From positions 434,001 through 498,000 of the forward strand of contig NZ_FOGS01000002.1 of assembly GCF_900111305.1 (NCBI RefSeq): a stretch of DNA of 64,000 nt. The letters run 5' to 3'. This stretch comes from Vreelandella subterranea (GTDB taxonomy: Bacteria; Pseudomonadota; Gammaproteobacteria; Pseudomonadales; Halomonadaceae). This document shows positions 22,741 to 32,424 of this stretch, piece after piece. Position 1 is the first letter of the stretch; every line of letters begins with the position of its first letter. A program made the translations under genes and the position numbers. The notes beneath the pieces are model-generated. The model saw nothing but the letters and a program-made list of their open reading frames with translations, was not told where the DNA came from and did no database searches.

Positions 22741-23375
22741 ACCCAACGCCGATACACCGCGCGCCGGAAAACCCGACCGCGCGCCAAGCCCTTGCGCTCG
22801 CAGGGGTCTTTCAGGCCGCCAGCCTCGTGGACGAACTGGCCCGCACTGGCCAGGTAGAGCCGCGCGCCTGGGAAACGCTGATCGAAGCCACCAGCAACCC
22901 CAACCCGGAGAGCTTTGAAGCGATCTACGGCGGCCACCCCAACAACCTGCGCCAGGGGCTCGATACCCTCGAGATGCTGGTCGGCCGTGAACAGGCCAAC
23001 CCGGTGGTGTTGCGCTATGGCTTCTCGCTGTTGCTGCTCATGAACAAGCTGCGCAACAACCGCAAAATGATGGATACCCTGGGGCAGAAAATGAGCCACA
23101 TCCAGGACCAGGCGGAGCACTTCGGCGCTACCCATGAAAACGTGGTTGCAAGCCTGGGCGAAGCCTATCAGGAAACCATCTCGACGTTTAAAACCCGAAT
23201 TGTGGTGCAGGGCGACCCATCGCTGCTTCAGACCCGCATGATGCCCGAGCGCGTACGTGCCTGCTTGATGGCCGGCATTCGCTTTGCGCTGCTGTGGCAC
23301 CAGCAAGGCGGGCGCCGCTGGAAACTGATGTTCCAACGCAAAGCCCTGCGCCGCGCGCTGGATGACTTGAAATAA
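22737..23375 (+). CDS. hflD: High frequency lysogenization protein HflD homologue
   Basis: HflD is a helical peripheral membrane protein; in E. coli it affects phage lambda lysogeny by binding CII, but its housekeeping role is unclear. The 212-residue protein has [20 protein letters not shown] near the start and [21 protein letters not shown] in the middle, both typical of the family. The ATG at 22737 lies in the mnmA stop (ATGA overlap) with GAGG eight bases upstream; the open frame begins eight codons earlier. It lies between mnmA and purB as in E. coli. Confidence 0.92.
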   Translation: MNPTPIHRAPENPTARQALALAGVFQAASLVDELARTGQVEPRAWETLIEATSNPNPESFEAIYGGHPNNLRQGLDTLEMLVGREQANPVVLRYGFSLLLLMNKLRNNRKMMDTLGQKMSHIQDQAEHFGATHENVVASLGEAYQETISTFKTRIVVQGDPSLLQTRMMPERVRACLMAGIRFALLWHQQGGRRWKLMFQRKALRRALDDLK

Positions 23376-24803
<1,428 letters not shown>

Positions 24804-24805
24804 TT

Positions 24806-24885
24806 ACGATCTACTAAAGTTACGATTTACTAAAGTTATGATCTAGTTCAATCAAGGTCTACGCTAGTTAAGGTCTACTCTGGTT
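24806..24885. repeat. Five-unit degenerate 16-bp tandem repeat downstream of purB
   Basis: Five adjacent 16-bp units with no indels: ACGATCTACTAAAGTT (24806), ACGATTTACTAAAGTT (24822), ATGATCTAGTTCAATC (24838), AAGGTCTACGCTAGTT (24854) and AAGGTCTACTCTGGTT (24870). The first two differ at one base, and the third is the most diverged. The tract is much more AT-rich than its surroundings. It begins two bases after the purB stop and ends about 47 bp before roxA. It shows no hairpin followed by T-run. Confidence 0.85.
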
Positions 24886-24932
24886 TGATTAGACCCACGG
24901 CTTTAAATGCCACGTTCGTTTAGGATACCACC

Positions 24933-26117
24933 ATGCAACCTTCTGATAAGCCACTGACACTGCTCGGCGATTTGACCCCGGCGGAATTTCTGGCGAGCTA
25001 TTGGCAACAAAAGCCGCTCCTGATTCGCGGGGCAATACCCGACTACATCAGCCCCATCGAACCCGATGAGCTGGCCGGGCTTGCCTGCGAACCCGGTATC
25101 GAAGCCCGCCTGGTAGAAGAAGACGGCCCCGACGGCGCGTGGCAGGTGTCCCACGGACCTTTTGACGAAGCCACTTTCGAGCGACTGCCGGAGCGCAACT
25201 GGAGCCTGCTGGTGCAGGCCGTGGATCACTACCTGCCCTCGGTGGCCGCCCTGCTCGAGGAATTCGACTTTCTGCCCCGCTGGCGGCTGGACGATATCAT
25301 GGTCAGCTACGCACCGCCTGGAGGCAGCGTGGGTCCCCACGTCGACCAGTACGACGTTTTCCTGTTTCAAGCCAGCGGTCAGCGGCGTTGGCAACTGGGC
25401 GGCCAGACCCGTGATGACGCGCCGATCATCCAGGGTATCGACCTGCGCATTCTGGAAACCTTCGAAGTCGAAGAAGACTCCGACTGGGTGCTGGAGCCCG
25501 GCGACATGCTCTATCTGCCACCCGGCTGGGCGCATCACGGGGTTAGTCAGACCGACGACTGCATCACCATGTCAGTGGGCTTCCGGGCACCATCGGCGGA
25601 TGAAGCGGTCACCTCCTACGCCGATTACCGTGGCGAACAGCTACCCGCCTCACTGCGTTACAGCGACGCCGGTCGGGCCCCTGCGGCTGACAGCGGCGAG
25701 CTGGACGATGTCTCGGTAGAACGCATGCGCCAGTTGATCCTGTCGACGCTGGATAACCCCCAGCAAATCGCCCAATGGTTCGGCCGCGCGATGACCCAGC
25801 CCAAGTACGTCGACCAGGTGGTCCCGCTGGATACGCCGATGAATGAAGCAAGTCTTGTCGCTCAGCTACAGGAAGATGGCCCGCTCTATCAGATGCCCGG
25901 CTCGCGCTTTGCCTGGCGCACCGAGAATGGCGCCACCACGCTATTTGTCGACGGCGAAGGCTACACCTGCACAGAAGCGCTCGCCCAGCGGCTGGCATCT
26001 CCAACACCGCTGCATGAAGACGTGCTGGAGCTACCGGGTGCCAAAGCGCTCATCACCCAGCTTGTTAACGCGGGCAGCCTGAGTTGGCTACAGGACGACG
26101 ATGACGACGAGGAATAA
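24933..26117 (+). CDS. roxA: Ribosomal protein L16 arginine hydroxylase RoxA (YcfD)
   Basis: Fe(II)/2-oxoglutarate-dependent oxygenase that hydroxylates an arginine of 50S protein L16 in E. coli. The 394-residue protein has an N-terminal JmjC/cupin core with the iron-binding HxD in GPHVDQYDVF (about 133-142) and the distal histidine in WAHHGVSQTDD (about 204-214). A helical dimerisation domain and a winged-helix C-terminus follow, ending in a run of acidic residues. FLASYWQQKPLLIRGA near the start is typical. The gene is followed immediately by a GNAT gene whose start lies two bases after its stop. Confidence 0.93.
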   Translation: MQPSDKPLTLLGDLTPAEFLASYWQQKPLLIRGAIPDYISPIEPDELAGLACEPGIEARLVEEDGPDGAWQVSHGPFDEATFERLPERNWSLLVQAVDHYLPSVAALLEEFDFLPRWRLDDIMVSYAPPGGSVGPHVDQYDVFLFQASGQRRWQLGGQTRDDAPIIQGIDLRILETFEVEEDSDWVLEPGDMLYLPPGWAHHGVSQTDDCITMSVGFRAPSADEAVTSYADYRGEQLPASLRYSDAGRAPAADSGELDDVSVERMRQLILSTLDNPQQIAQWFGRAMTQPKYVDQVVPLDTPMNEASLVAQLQEDGPLYQMPGSRFAWRTENGATTLFVDGEGYTCTEALAQRLASPTPLHEDVLELPGAKALITQLVNAGSLSWLQDDDDDEE

Positions 26118-26118
26118 C

Positions 26119-26556
26119 ATGCCCAGCGACAGCCTGCCGGTCATCCTTCAGGAAGGCGACTGGCAGGCGCTAGGCGACATCGCCAGCCATATCCGTCGCG
26201 TGGTGTTCATTGACGAGCAACAGGTGCCACAGGACGAGGAATGGGACGGCCAGGATCCCGCCTGCCATCATTTCCTGGCCTATCTGGACGGCAACCCGGT
26301 GGGCACTGCACGACTCCTGCCCGATGGCCATATTGGCCGCGTGGCGGTACTCGCCGAGGCGCGCGGAACCGGTATTGGCGGCCAGTTGATGGCCGCCGCC
26401 ATCGCCACCGCCCAACGCGTCGGCCACCCCAAGGTGGCCCTTAGCTCACAGCTCCATGCCCTGCCCTTCTACGAACGGCTCGGCTTCGTCGCCCATGGCG
26501 AAGTCTTCATGGACGCCGGCATCCCCCACCGCGAAATGACGCTGACCTTCAGCTGA
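26119..26556 (+). CDS. GNAT-family N-acetyltransferase
   Basis: A 145-residue single-domain acetyltransferase of unknown substrate, close in style to ElaA/YjcF-type proteins. The acetyl-CoA-binding motif is RVAVLAEARGTGIGGQL at about 74-90, followed by VALSSQLHALPFYERLGF, the usual beta5-alpha4 part. The N-terminal IRRVVFIDEQQVPQDEEWDG is characteristic of this subgroup. I chose ATG 26119, with GAGG six bases upstream, instead of ATG 26101, which lies inside roxA. It is presumably co-transcribed with roxA. Confidence 0.9.
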   Translation: MPSDSLPVILQEGDWQALGDIASHIRRVVFIDEQQVPQDEEWDGQDPACHHFLAYLDGNPVGTARLLPDGHIGRVAVLAEARGTGIGGQLMAAAIATAQRVGHPKVALSSQLHALPFYERLGFVAHGEVFMDAGIPHREMTLTFS

Positions 26557-26860
26557 TCGCTTTCCCGCTGATCACGAAATTCCACTACACAACTCACCCG
26601 CGTTGTCGCCTGGCTGTAGTCAAGCTACAACGCTGCCTGCCCCCAAGTGTCAATTGTTGCCCTCCTTCCCTTCAGGGATAGTGTCTTTACTGCAGTGCCG
26701 CAAGGACTGCCCTGAAAACCCGCTTACGACGTTCTATTAAGAGACTTATTTCTTAAAGACACGCCAAGCGAATTGAACGATGCTGAAAGCGACTTCGCAG
26801 GTGCAGCATAAGACACTGCTTACATGCGCATCGCCATTATAACCCCGGAGGGATTAGCTC
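26557..26860. other. Intergenic region upstream of aceA
   Basis: No coding sequence seen in this 304-bp gap. It holds a small hairpin TGTAGtcaagCTACA near 26615 and widely spaced 9-bp inverted arms, GTGTCTTTA (26681-26689) and TAAAGACAC (26754-26762). A candidate aceA promoter lies between the arms. A strong GGAGG ribosome-binding site precedes the aceA ATG. Confidence 0.5.
26712..26740 (+). promoter_or_regulatory. Candidate aceA promoter
   Basis: CTGAAA (26712-26717), 17 bp, TATTAA (26735-26740); each hexamer matches consensus at four of six positions. It lies between the arms of a 9-bp inverted repeat that could bind a regulator. Confidence 0.3.
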
Positions 26861-28459
26861 ATGACTGGACTGCTCGAAGATATCAAGGCACTGGCCCAAC
26901 TACGTGAAGCGCAAGGCGGCAAGTGGGATAACATCAAACCCGAATACGCCGCGCGTATGCGTGCCCAGAACCGCTTCCACACCGGTCTGGATATCGCCCG
27001 CTACACCGCCAAGATCATGCGCGACGACATGGCCGCTTACGATGCCGACACCAGCAAGTACACCCAGTCACTGGGGTGCTGGCACGGCTTTATCGGCCAG
27101 CAGAAGATGCTTTCCATCAAGAAGCACTTCGGCACCACCAAGCGCAGCTACCTCTACCTGTCAGGCTGGATGGTCGCCGCCCTGCGTTCCGAGTTCGGCC
27201 CGCTGCCTGACCAGTCCATGCACGAGAAGACCTCGGTCGCCAACCTGATCGAAGAGCTCTACACCTTCCTCAAGCAGGCCGATGCGTGGGAGCTTAACCA
27301 CCTGTTCCGCGCCCTGGACGACGCCAAAGAGGCAGGCGACAAGGCCAAGGAGCAGGAACTGATCAGCCAGATCGACAACCACGAAACCCACGTGGTGCCG
27401 ATCATCGCCGACATCGACGCTGGTTTTGGTAACGCTGAAGCCACTTACCTGCTGGCCAAGAAATTCATCGAAGCGGGTGCCTGCTGTATCCAGCTTGAAA
27501 ACCAGGTATCCGACGAGAAGCAGTGTGGCCACCAGGACGGTAAGGTCACCGTGCCCCAAGAGGACTTTATCGCCAAGATCAACGCCGTTCGCTACGCCTT
27601 CCTGGAGCTGGGCGTTGAAGATGGCGTCATCGTGGCGCGTACCGACTCACTGGGCGCGGGCCTGACCCAGAAGATTGCTGTCACCAACGAGCCGGGCGAC
27701 CTGGGCGACCAGTACAACAGCTTCCTCGACGGCGACGAGATCACCTCGGCCACCGACATCAACAACGGCGACGTGGTCATCAAGCAGAACGGCAAGCTGG
27801 TCAAGCCCAAGCGCCTCGCCTCCGGCCTCTACCAGTTCAAGCCCGGTACCGGTGAAGACCGCGTGGTGCTCGACTGCATCACCAGCCTGCAAAACGGCGC
27901 TGACCTGCTGTGGATCGAGACCGAAAAGCCCCACGTCGGCCAGATCGCCGCCATGGTCAACCGTATCCGCGAAGTCTGCCCGGATGCCAAGCTGGTTTAC
28001 AACAACTCACCGTCGTTCAACTGGACGCTCAACTTCCGCCAGCAAGTATTCGATGCCTGGGAAAAAGAAGGCAAGGACGTCTCGGCCTACGACCGCGACA
28101 AGCTGATGGGTATCGAGTACGACAACACCGAACTTGGCCAACTGGCCGACGAGTGGACGCGCAACTTCCAGCGCGACGGCGCACGCGAGGCGGGTATCTT
28201 CCATCACCTGATCACCCTGCCCACTTACCACACGGCGGCGCTGTCCACCGACAACCTGGCCAAGGGCTACTTCGGCGACGACGGCATGCTGGCCTATGTC
28301 AAGAAAGTCCAGCGCGAGGAAATCCGCCAGGGCATCGCTACCGTCAAGCACCAGGACATGGCAGGCTCGAACATCGGCGATGACCACAAGGAGTTCTTCC
28401 AGGGTGAGGCGGCCCTGAAAGCAGGCGGCAAGGACAACACCATGAACCAGTTTGGCTGA
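26861..28459 (+). CDS. aceA: Isocitrate lyase
   Basis: Splits isocitrate to glyoxylate and succinate, the first glyoxylate-shunt step for growth on acetate and fatty acids. At 532 residues it is the longer class known from Pseudomonas, not the ~434-residue E. coli form. The active-site loop is KQCGHQDGK with Cys222, and the metal/substrate-binding stretch IADIDAGFGNAEATY is at 182-196. VARTDSLGAGLT and YNNSPSFNW are further conserved blocks. GGAGG precedes the ATG, and a strong terminator follows. Malate synthase is not in the window. Confidence 0.97.
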   Translation: MTGLLEDIKALAQLREAQGGKWDNIKPEYAARMRAQNRFHTGLDIARYTAKIMRDDMAAYDADTSKYTQSLGCWHGFIGQQKMLSIKKHFGTTKRSYLYLSGWMVAALRSEFGPLPDQSMHEKTSVANLIEELYTFLKQADAWELNHLFRALDDAKEAGDKAKEQELISQIDNHETHVVPIIADIDAGFGNAEATYLLAKKFIEAGACCIQLENQVSDEKQCGHQDGKVTVPQEDFIAKINAVRYAFLELGVEDGVIVARTDSLGAGLTQKIAVTNEPGDLGDQYNSFLDGDEITSATDINNGDVVIKQNGKLVKPKRLASGLYQFKPGTGEDRVVLDCITSLQNGADLLWIETEKPHVGQIAAMVNRIREVCPDAKLVYNNSPSFNWTLNFRQQVFDAWEKEGKDVSAYDRDKLMGIEYDNTELGQLADEWTRNFQRDGAREAGIFHHLITLPTYHTAALSTDNLAKGYFGDDGMLAYVKKVQREEIRQGIATVKHQDMAGSNIGDDHKEFFQGEAALKAGGKDNTMNQFG

Positions 28460-28490
28460 TACTCGACGCCAAACGGCAGCCTAAGGCTCT

Positions 28491-28523
28491 AACGCCCGGA
28501 AGTTGGTCTTCCGGGCGTTTTTT
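28491..28523 (+). terminator. Intrinsic terminator of aceA
   Basis: AACGCCCGGAAG and CTTCCGGGCGTT form a long perfect stem with a tight loop, followed by TTTTTGC. It starts about 30 bp after the aceA stop. Confidence 0.9.
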
Positions 28524-28775
28524 GCTAACGGCTGCGCGATGTTTCACCTAAGCTTGCACACTCTTTTCTTAATCAAAAAATAGACTGTTTTACATGCTAA
28601 TTTTGCACGATTAGCTTGCATCGCTGTCTTATATAGCTAGGTTACATAGTCAGTACTTCAAACGACCGCTGTTCAACGTCAGCATTCTCAGGTATCTTGT
28701 TAACGAACACTGTTCTAAAATTTAGTCGTGATGTTCCGTAAGCGGGATGGCTGAATCAATCACCTGGAGGTTTCC
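28524..28775. other. AT-rich intergenic region upstream of the glycine-zipper lipoprotein
   Basis: A 252-bp AT-rich stretch following the aceA terminator. It presumably holds the lipoprotein promoter, but I could not pick a convincing -35/-10 pair among several A/T-rich candidates. No coding sequence is evident. Confidence 0.4.
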
Positions 28776-29243
28776 ATGAAGCGTTTACTCCCTATCGCCG
28801 CACTCAGCGTTCTTACGCTTGCTGGCTGTGCCAACACGGCGGGCTACTCAGGCGACGTATATAGCGGTAACCAGGCCAAGACTACCCAAAATGTCAGAAT
28901 CGGCACCGTTGCCGCGGTGCGCCCGGTACAGATTCAGGCGGATAGCCGCACTGGCGGCCTGCTCGGCGGCGGCGGCGGCGCCATTATCGGCGGTTTGTTG
29001 GGTAACCAGGTCGGCGGCGGCTCCGGGCGTCAACTGGCGACTGTTGCGGGCGCCTTGGGTGGCGCCGTTGCCGGCACCGCTGTTGAAGACCGCGCCAACC
29101 GCATTAATGCCCTGGAGATGGAAATCCGCCTGGACGACGGCAGTGATGTGGTGGTTGTTCAGCGCGCCGACCGCCAGTTCCAGCCCGGACAGCGTGTACG
29201 TCTTATTGGCAATGGTGCCAACGCGAGCGTCGCCCCCTACTGA
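28776..29243 (+). CDS. Glycine-zipper 2TM lipoprotein (SlyB/Pcp-like)
   Basis: A 155-residue outer-membrane lipoprotein. The signal peptide MKRLLPIAALSVLTLAGC ends in a lipobox LAGC with Cys18 as the lipidation site. Residues about 67-105 form a glycine zipper (LLGGGGGAIIGGLLGNQVGGG, then VAGALGGAVAGTAVED) that can span the membrane as a hairpin. The rest resembles SlyB, for example IRLDDGSDVVVVQ and FQPGQRVRLIGNG at the end. In enterobacteria SlyB is a PhoPQ-controlled envelope-stability protein; whether that applies here is unknown. CTGGAGG precedes the ATG, and a terminator follows. Confidence 0.88.
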   Translation: MKRLLPIAALSVLTLAGCANTAGYSGDVYSGNQAKTTQNVRIGTVAAVRPVQIQADSRTGGLLGGGGGAIIGGLLGNQVGGGSGRQLATVAGALGGAVAGTAVEDRANRINALEMEIRLDDGSDVVVVQRADRQFQPGQRVRLIGNGANASVAPY

Positions 29244-29272
29244 TTGTTAGACAATCACTACTTTCGGCAGAC

Positions 29273-29309
29273 AAAACGCCCCGCCAGCATCTGCTGACGG
29301 GGCGTTTTT
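29273..29309 (+). terminator. Intrinsic terminator after the glycine-zipper lipoprotein
   Basis: AAACGCCCCGcCAGCA and TGCTGaCGGGGCGTTTTT form a long stem with a T-run on the plus side; AAAA on the left arm makes it work in the other direction too. It separates this gene from the convergent small membrane-protein gene. Confidence 0.88.
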
Positions 29310-29333
29310 CGTTGTGTTGATGTTTGGGAGCGC

Positions 29334-29612
29334 TTAATGAGGCGCTTTACTGGACGCCCAACCAATCAGCTTGTAAATCACAACACCAATAATGCCCAAA
29401 AGAATAACCACCAGGAGGATATCCACCGGGCGAACCAGGGTGGTCGCACCTAGCACCGCAAGCGCCCCCACCCAAAGCCAGCGGTTGTCGCCGTGGGTCT
29501 TCAACGCCTCGGGCAACATCTTATCCAACCCGGCACTCACGGTTTGCCAGCGTTGATTAACAAAGTAGCCAATCAGCACAAGGGCGATCAACCAGATGAT
29601 AAATATGGTCAT
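29334..29612 (-). CDS. Small two-segment membrane protein of unknown function
   Basis: A 92-residue protein with a hydrophobic N-terminal segment (FIIWLIALVLIGYFV, about 3-17) and a second hydrophobic region at about 45-85 (LWVGALAVLGATTL, then ILLVVILLGIIGVVIYKLIGW). The loop between contains basic residues. I do not recognise a family. The coding assignment rests on the length, the membrane-protein composition and the terminator-bounded context. It lies between a glycine-zipper lipoprotein and slyD and is divergent from slyD. Confidence 0.65.
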   Translation of the reverse strand: MTIFIIWLIALVLIGYFVNQRWQTVSAGLDKMLPEALKTHGDNRWLWVGALAVLGATTLVRPVDILLVVILLGIIGVVIYKLIGWASSKAPH

Positions 29613-29786
29613 GTCAGGCTCCGAAAAAGGTGCGGCGAGAAAAGTGTCCAGCTAGGGTAGCCCTGCACAATGCCGGGCGCAATACCGCAAAAAGCCAAGA
29701 CATCGGAAAATCCGCCTCTACCCCCTGACAATCCAGTATTCACGCGTTACCATATTAGGGACATGCACTCACCGAAAGGTCATTTA

Positions 29787-30272
29787 ATGCAAATTGCGCA
29801 AAACTCGGTTGTCGCGTTCCACTACACCTTAACCAATAATGAAGGTGAAGTGCTAGACAGTTCCGAAGGCCGCGAGCCCCTTACCTACCTCCACGGTTCA
29901 GGCAACATCATTCCTGGCCTGGAAAAAGAGCTGGAAGGACACGCTGCTGGCGAAAAGCTGAACGTCCAGGTTGCCCCGGAAGAGGGTTACGGCGAGATTC
30001 AGGAACAGCTGATGCAGGAAGTTCCGCGCGATGCGTTCCAGGGCGTTGAAAGCGTTGAGCCGGGCATGCAGTTCCAGGCCCAGACTCAAGGCGGCCCGCT
30101 GATGGTCACCGTGAAGAAAGTCGAAGGCGACACCGTCGTCGTTGATGGCAACCATCCGCTAGCCGGTCAGCACCTCAACTTTGACGTTGAAATCGCCGAA
30201 GTACGCGAAGCCAGCGAAGAAGAAGTTGAACACGGCCATGTACACGGCGAAGGTGACGAAGAGCAGCACTAA
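29787..30272 (+). CDS. slyD: FKBP-type peptidyl-prolyl isomerase SlyD
   Basis: Cytoplasmic prolyl isomerase, chaperone and metallochaperone that supplies nickel to hydrogenase in E. coli. The 161-residue protein starts MQIAQNSVVAFHYTLTNNEG and has SSEGREPLTYLHGSGNIIPGLE, the FKBP active site interrupted by the insert-in-flap domain (about 70-125). The C-terminal tail is short but acidic and histidine-containing (EHGHVHGEGDEEQH), much shorter than the Cys/His-rich E. coli tail. I chose ATG 29787, preceded by AAAGGT; the open frame extends 39 codons upstream without conserved content. The nickel regulator nikR is its convergent neighbour, which may not be a coincidence. Confidence 0.93.
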   Translation: MQIAQNSVVAFHYTLTNNEGEVLDSSEGREPLTYLHGSGNIIPGLEKELEGHAAGEKLNVQVAPEEGYGEIQEQLMQEVPRDAFQGVESVEPGMQFQAQTQGGPLMVTVKKVEGDTVVVDGNHPLAGQHLNFDVEIAEVREASEEEVEHGHVHGEGDEEQH

Positions 30273-30311
30273 GCTCTTCTCCCTGGCTGTTTTTCAGCCA
30301 CGTGTGATATG

Positions 30312-30344
30312 CGAAAAGGCGACCCAAGGGGTCGCCTTTTTTAT
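30312..30344. terminator. Terminator between slyD and nikR
   Basis: AAAAGGCGACCC and GGGTCGCCTTTTTT pair around a short loop. The T-run on the plus side terminates slyD, and the A-run on the other side allows bidirectional use for nikR. Confidence 0.88.
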
Positions 30345-30346
30345 GC

Positions 30347-30748
30347 TCATTCCTCAGGAATCAGCACCAAGCGACCGTGGCGGACGCTGCGCGACGAGGT
30401 GACTTCGGCGGCGAACCGCTTCAACTGGTCGCTTTGGCCCTTGAGCAGCGCGACTTCCATGCAGCTTTGCTCGTTCAGGTGGACATGCAGCGTCGAAAGG
30501 GTGAGGTCGTGGTGGGCGTGGGAATGGCGTGTCAGCCGTTTGGAGAGCTCCCTGGCCGCATGGTCGTAAACATACACCAGCGCGCCCATACATGGCGCCT
30601 GGGGTGCCGCTTCCTCGTGAACCTGTTGGAGCCCGCTGCGGGTCAAGTCGCGGATTGCCTCGGAACGGTTCTGATAACCACGCTCCCGCATCAGTTCATC
30701 CACGTCCGCCAGCAGTTCCTCATCAAGCGTGACCGTTACTCGCTGCAT
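30347..30748 (-). CDS. nikR: Nickel-responsive transcriptional regulator NikR
   Basis: Ribbon-helix-helix repressor that binds Ni(II) and represses nickel uptake genes. The 133-residue protein has the RHH DNA-binding domain at 1-45 (MQRVTVTLDEELLADVDELM) and the ACT-like metal domain after it. All four high-affinity nickel ligands are visible: His77, His88, His90 and Cys96, each shifted by one from E. coli His76, His87, His89 and Cys95. It is divergent from the nickel transporter operon, and a perfect operator lies between them, so autoregulation is also possible. Confidence 0.95.
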   Translation of the reverse strand: MQRVTVTLDEELLADVDELMRERGYQNRSEAIRDLTRSGLQQVHEEAAPQAPCMGALVYVYDHAARELSKRLTRHSHAHHDLTLSTLHVHLNEQSCMEVALLKGQSDQLKRFAAEVTSSRSVRHGRLVLIPEE

Positions 30749-30767
30749 CGACTCCCCCTTTCAAAAA

Positions 30768-30797
30768 TTGACCCCTGGCTGCCAGTATGATGATATT
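30768..30797 (+). promoter_or_regulatory. Probable promoter of the nickel transporter operon
   Basis: TTGACC (30768-30773) followed after 18 bp by GATATT (30792-30797). The -10 region lies inside the NikR operator, so a bound repressor would block polymerase. Confidence 0.5.
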
Positions 30798-30812
30798 AAA
30801 AAAACATCATAC
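30785..30812. promoter_or_regulatory. NikR operator
   Basis: GTATGA at 30785-30790, exactly 16 bp, then TCATAC at 30807-30812. This is a perfect match to the GTATGA-N16-TCATAC palindrome bound by E. coli NikR. It lies 36 bp upstream of nikR's start on one side and 22 bp upstream of the SBP gene start on the other, so it can control both. Confidence 0.92.
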
Positions 30813-30834
30813 CCGTCCCCCACAGGAAACGGCC

Positions 30835-32424
30835 ATGGCGCTCGACTCAAGAACGATTCTACTCGGCTTGGCGCTCAGTTGCGTCACGCTTGCCAATGCC
30901 GCCGAAGCCAAAGACCAACTCGTGATGGCCATCGGCGGTGAGCCGGAACAGGGTTTCGACCCGCTACTCGGCTGGGGGCAATACGGCAATCCGTTATTTC
31001 AGTCGACGCTGCTTTCACGGGGTACCGACCTTGCCCCTCAGCCGCAGGTCGCCACCGACTGGTCACTCTCCGACGACCGCCTCACCTGGACACTGACGCT
31101 ACGCGACGATGTCCGCTTTGCGGATGGCACCCGGCTCACCGCTGACGATGTCGCCTTTACCTTCAATGCCGCCGCCGAGGCAGGCGGGAGAGCCGACCTG
31201 AGCGTGCTTGACAATGCCGAGGCCATTGACCCGTACACCGTCACTCTCACCCTGCGCGAGCCGCGCATCACCTTTATCGACCAGCTGATGACCTTGGGGA
31301 TTGTCCCCAGCGCCGCGCGTAAGAACGGCTACGACGACCACTACGGCCGTGCCCCACTGGGTTCCGGCCCCTATCGACTGGTGGAATGGCAGGAAGGCGA
31401 GCAATTGATCGTCGAGCGTAACCCGCACTTTTACGGCCCCACCCCGCCGTTTGAGCGGCTGGTGTTCTTGTTCACCGGTGAGGATACCACCCTTAACGCC
31501 GTACGCGCAGGTGACGTCGACCTGGCCGCCCTGCCCCCGGCGCTTGCCAGTGAGATCCCGTCAGACATGCAGCGCATTACGATGGAAAGCGTCGACAACC
31601 GCGGCATTCTGTTTCCCATGCCGCCGGATGAAGGCAAAACCGCCGACAATGGCGCGCCCATTGGCAACGATGTCACCGCCGATATCGCTATCCGCCAGGC
31701 AATCAACCTGGCACTCGATCGCGACACCCTGGTGGATGTGGCGCTTGAGAGCTACGGCCGCCCGGCGTTCGGCCCCGCCGACGGCCTGCCGTGGAGCGAC
31801 CCCGACGAAACCCTGACGGCGCCTGACCTTGAGGGCGCCATTCAGCGCCTGGAAGACGCCGGCTGGCAGCAGCGCGACGATGGCCTGCGCGAAAAACACG
31901 GTCAAACGGCCCGCTTCCGGCTGACCTACCCCGCAGGCGACACCACCCGGCAACGGCTGGCCGAGGTCAGCGCACAAATGGTCCGTCCGCTGGGCATCGA
32001 CATGCAGCCCACCGCCCGCCACTGGGATGAGATACAGCGCGAAGCCCTCCATCAGGATGCCGTCGTGATGGGTTTTGGCAGCCACAGCCCCCAGGAGATC
32101 TATTACCTGTTCCATAGCGCGCATAGCGGCAACGGCTTCTACAACAGCGGTTTTTACACCAATCCTGCCGTGGACGATCACCTCGACAACGCCCAGCGGG
32201 CCGCCAGCGCCGAACAGGCCAATCGCCATTGGCGCAATGCCCAATGGGACGGTGAGACCGGCTATGGCGTACGCGGCGACGCGACCTGGGCATGGATGGT
32301 CAACCTGGAGCACATCTATGCCGCCGACAGCTGCCTGGACCTGGGCACCCTCGGCGTTGCCCCCCATGGCCATGGCTGGCCGATTACCGCCAACCTGCTG
32401 GACTGGCGCTGGACGTGCAACTGA
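30835..32424 (+). CDS. nikA: Nickel ABC transporter substrate-binding protein, SBP_bac_5 family
   Basis: Periplasmic binding protein that captures nickel, probably as a chelate, and passes it to the permeases. The 529-residue precursor has a signal peptide (MALDSRTILLGLALSCVTLANAAEA, cleaved near residue 22-25) and family-5 blocks including RLTWTLTLRDDVRFADGTRLTADDV and LGSGPYRLVEW. It is of the peptide/nickel (Opp/Dpp/Nik) fold and looks diverged from E. coli NikA; nickel specificity is inferred from the NikR operator. AGGAAA precedes the ATG at 30835; an earlier in-frame ATG would lie inside the operator. First gene of a tightly packed five-gene operon. Confidence 0.85.
   Translation: MALDSRTILLGLALSCVTLANAAEAKDQLVMAIGGEPEQGFDPLLGWGQYGNPLFQSTLLSRGTDLAPQPQVATDWSLSDDRLTWTLTLRDDVRFADGTRLTADDVAFTFNAAAEAGGRADLSVLDNAEAIDPYTVTLTLREPRITFIDQLMTLGIVPSAARKNGYDDHYGRAPLGSGPYRLVEWQEGEQLIVERNPHFYGPTPPFERLVFLFTGEDTTLNAVRAGDVDLAALPPALASEIPSDMQRITMESVDNRGILFPMPPDEGKTADNGAPIGNDVTADIAIRQAINLALDRDTLVDVALESYGRPAFGPADGLPWSDPDETLTAPDLEGAIQRLEDAGWQQRDDGLREKHGQTARFRLTYPAGDTTRQRLAEVSAQMVRPLGIDMQPTARHWDEIQREALHQDAVVMGFGSHSPQEIYYLFHSAHSGNGFYNSGFYTNPAVDDHLDNAQRAASAEQANRHWRNAQWDGETGYGVRGDATWAWMVNLEHIYAADSCLDLGTLGVAPHGHGWPITANLLDWRWTCN

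Noticed and set aside
24806..24885. CRISPR or attachment site
   Set aside because: Units abut without spacers and no integrase or tRNA gene is near.
30787..30834. Earlier ATG for the nickel-binding protein
   Set aside because: It lies inside the NikR operator and promoter and would place a charged tail before the signal peptide; ATG 30835 has a good ribosome-binding site.
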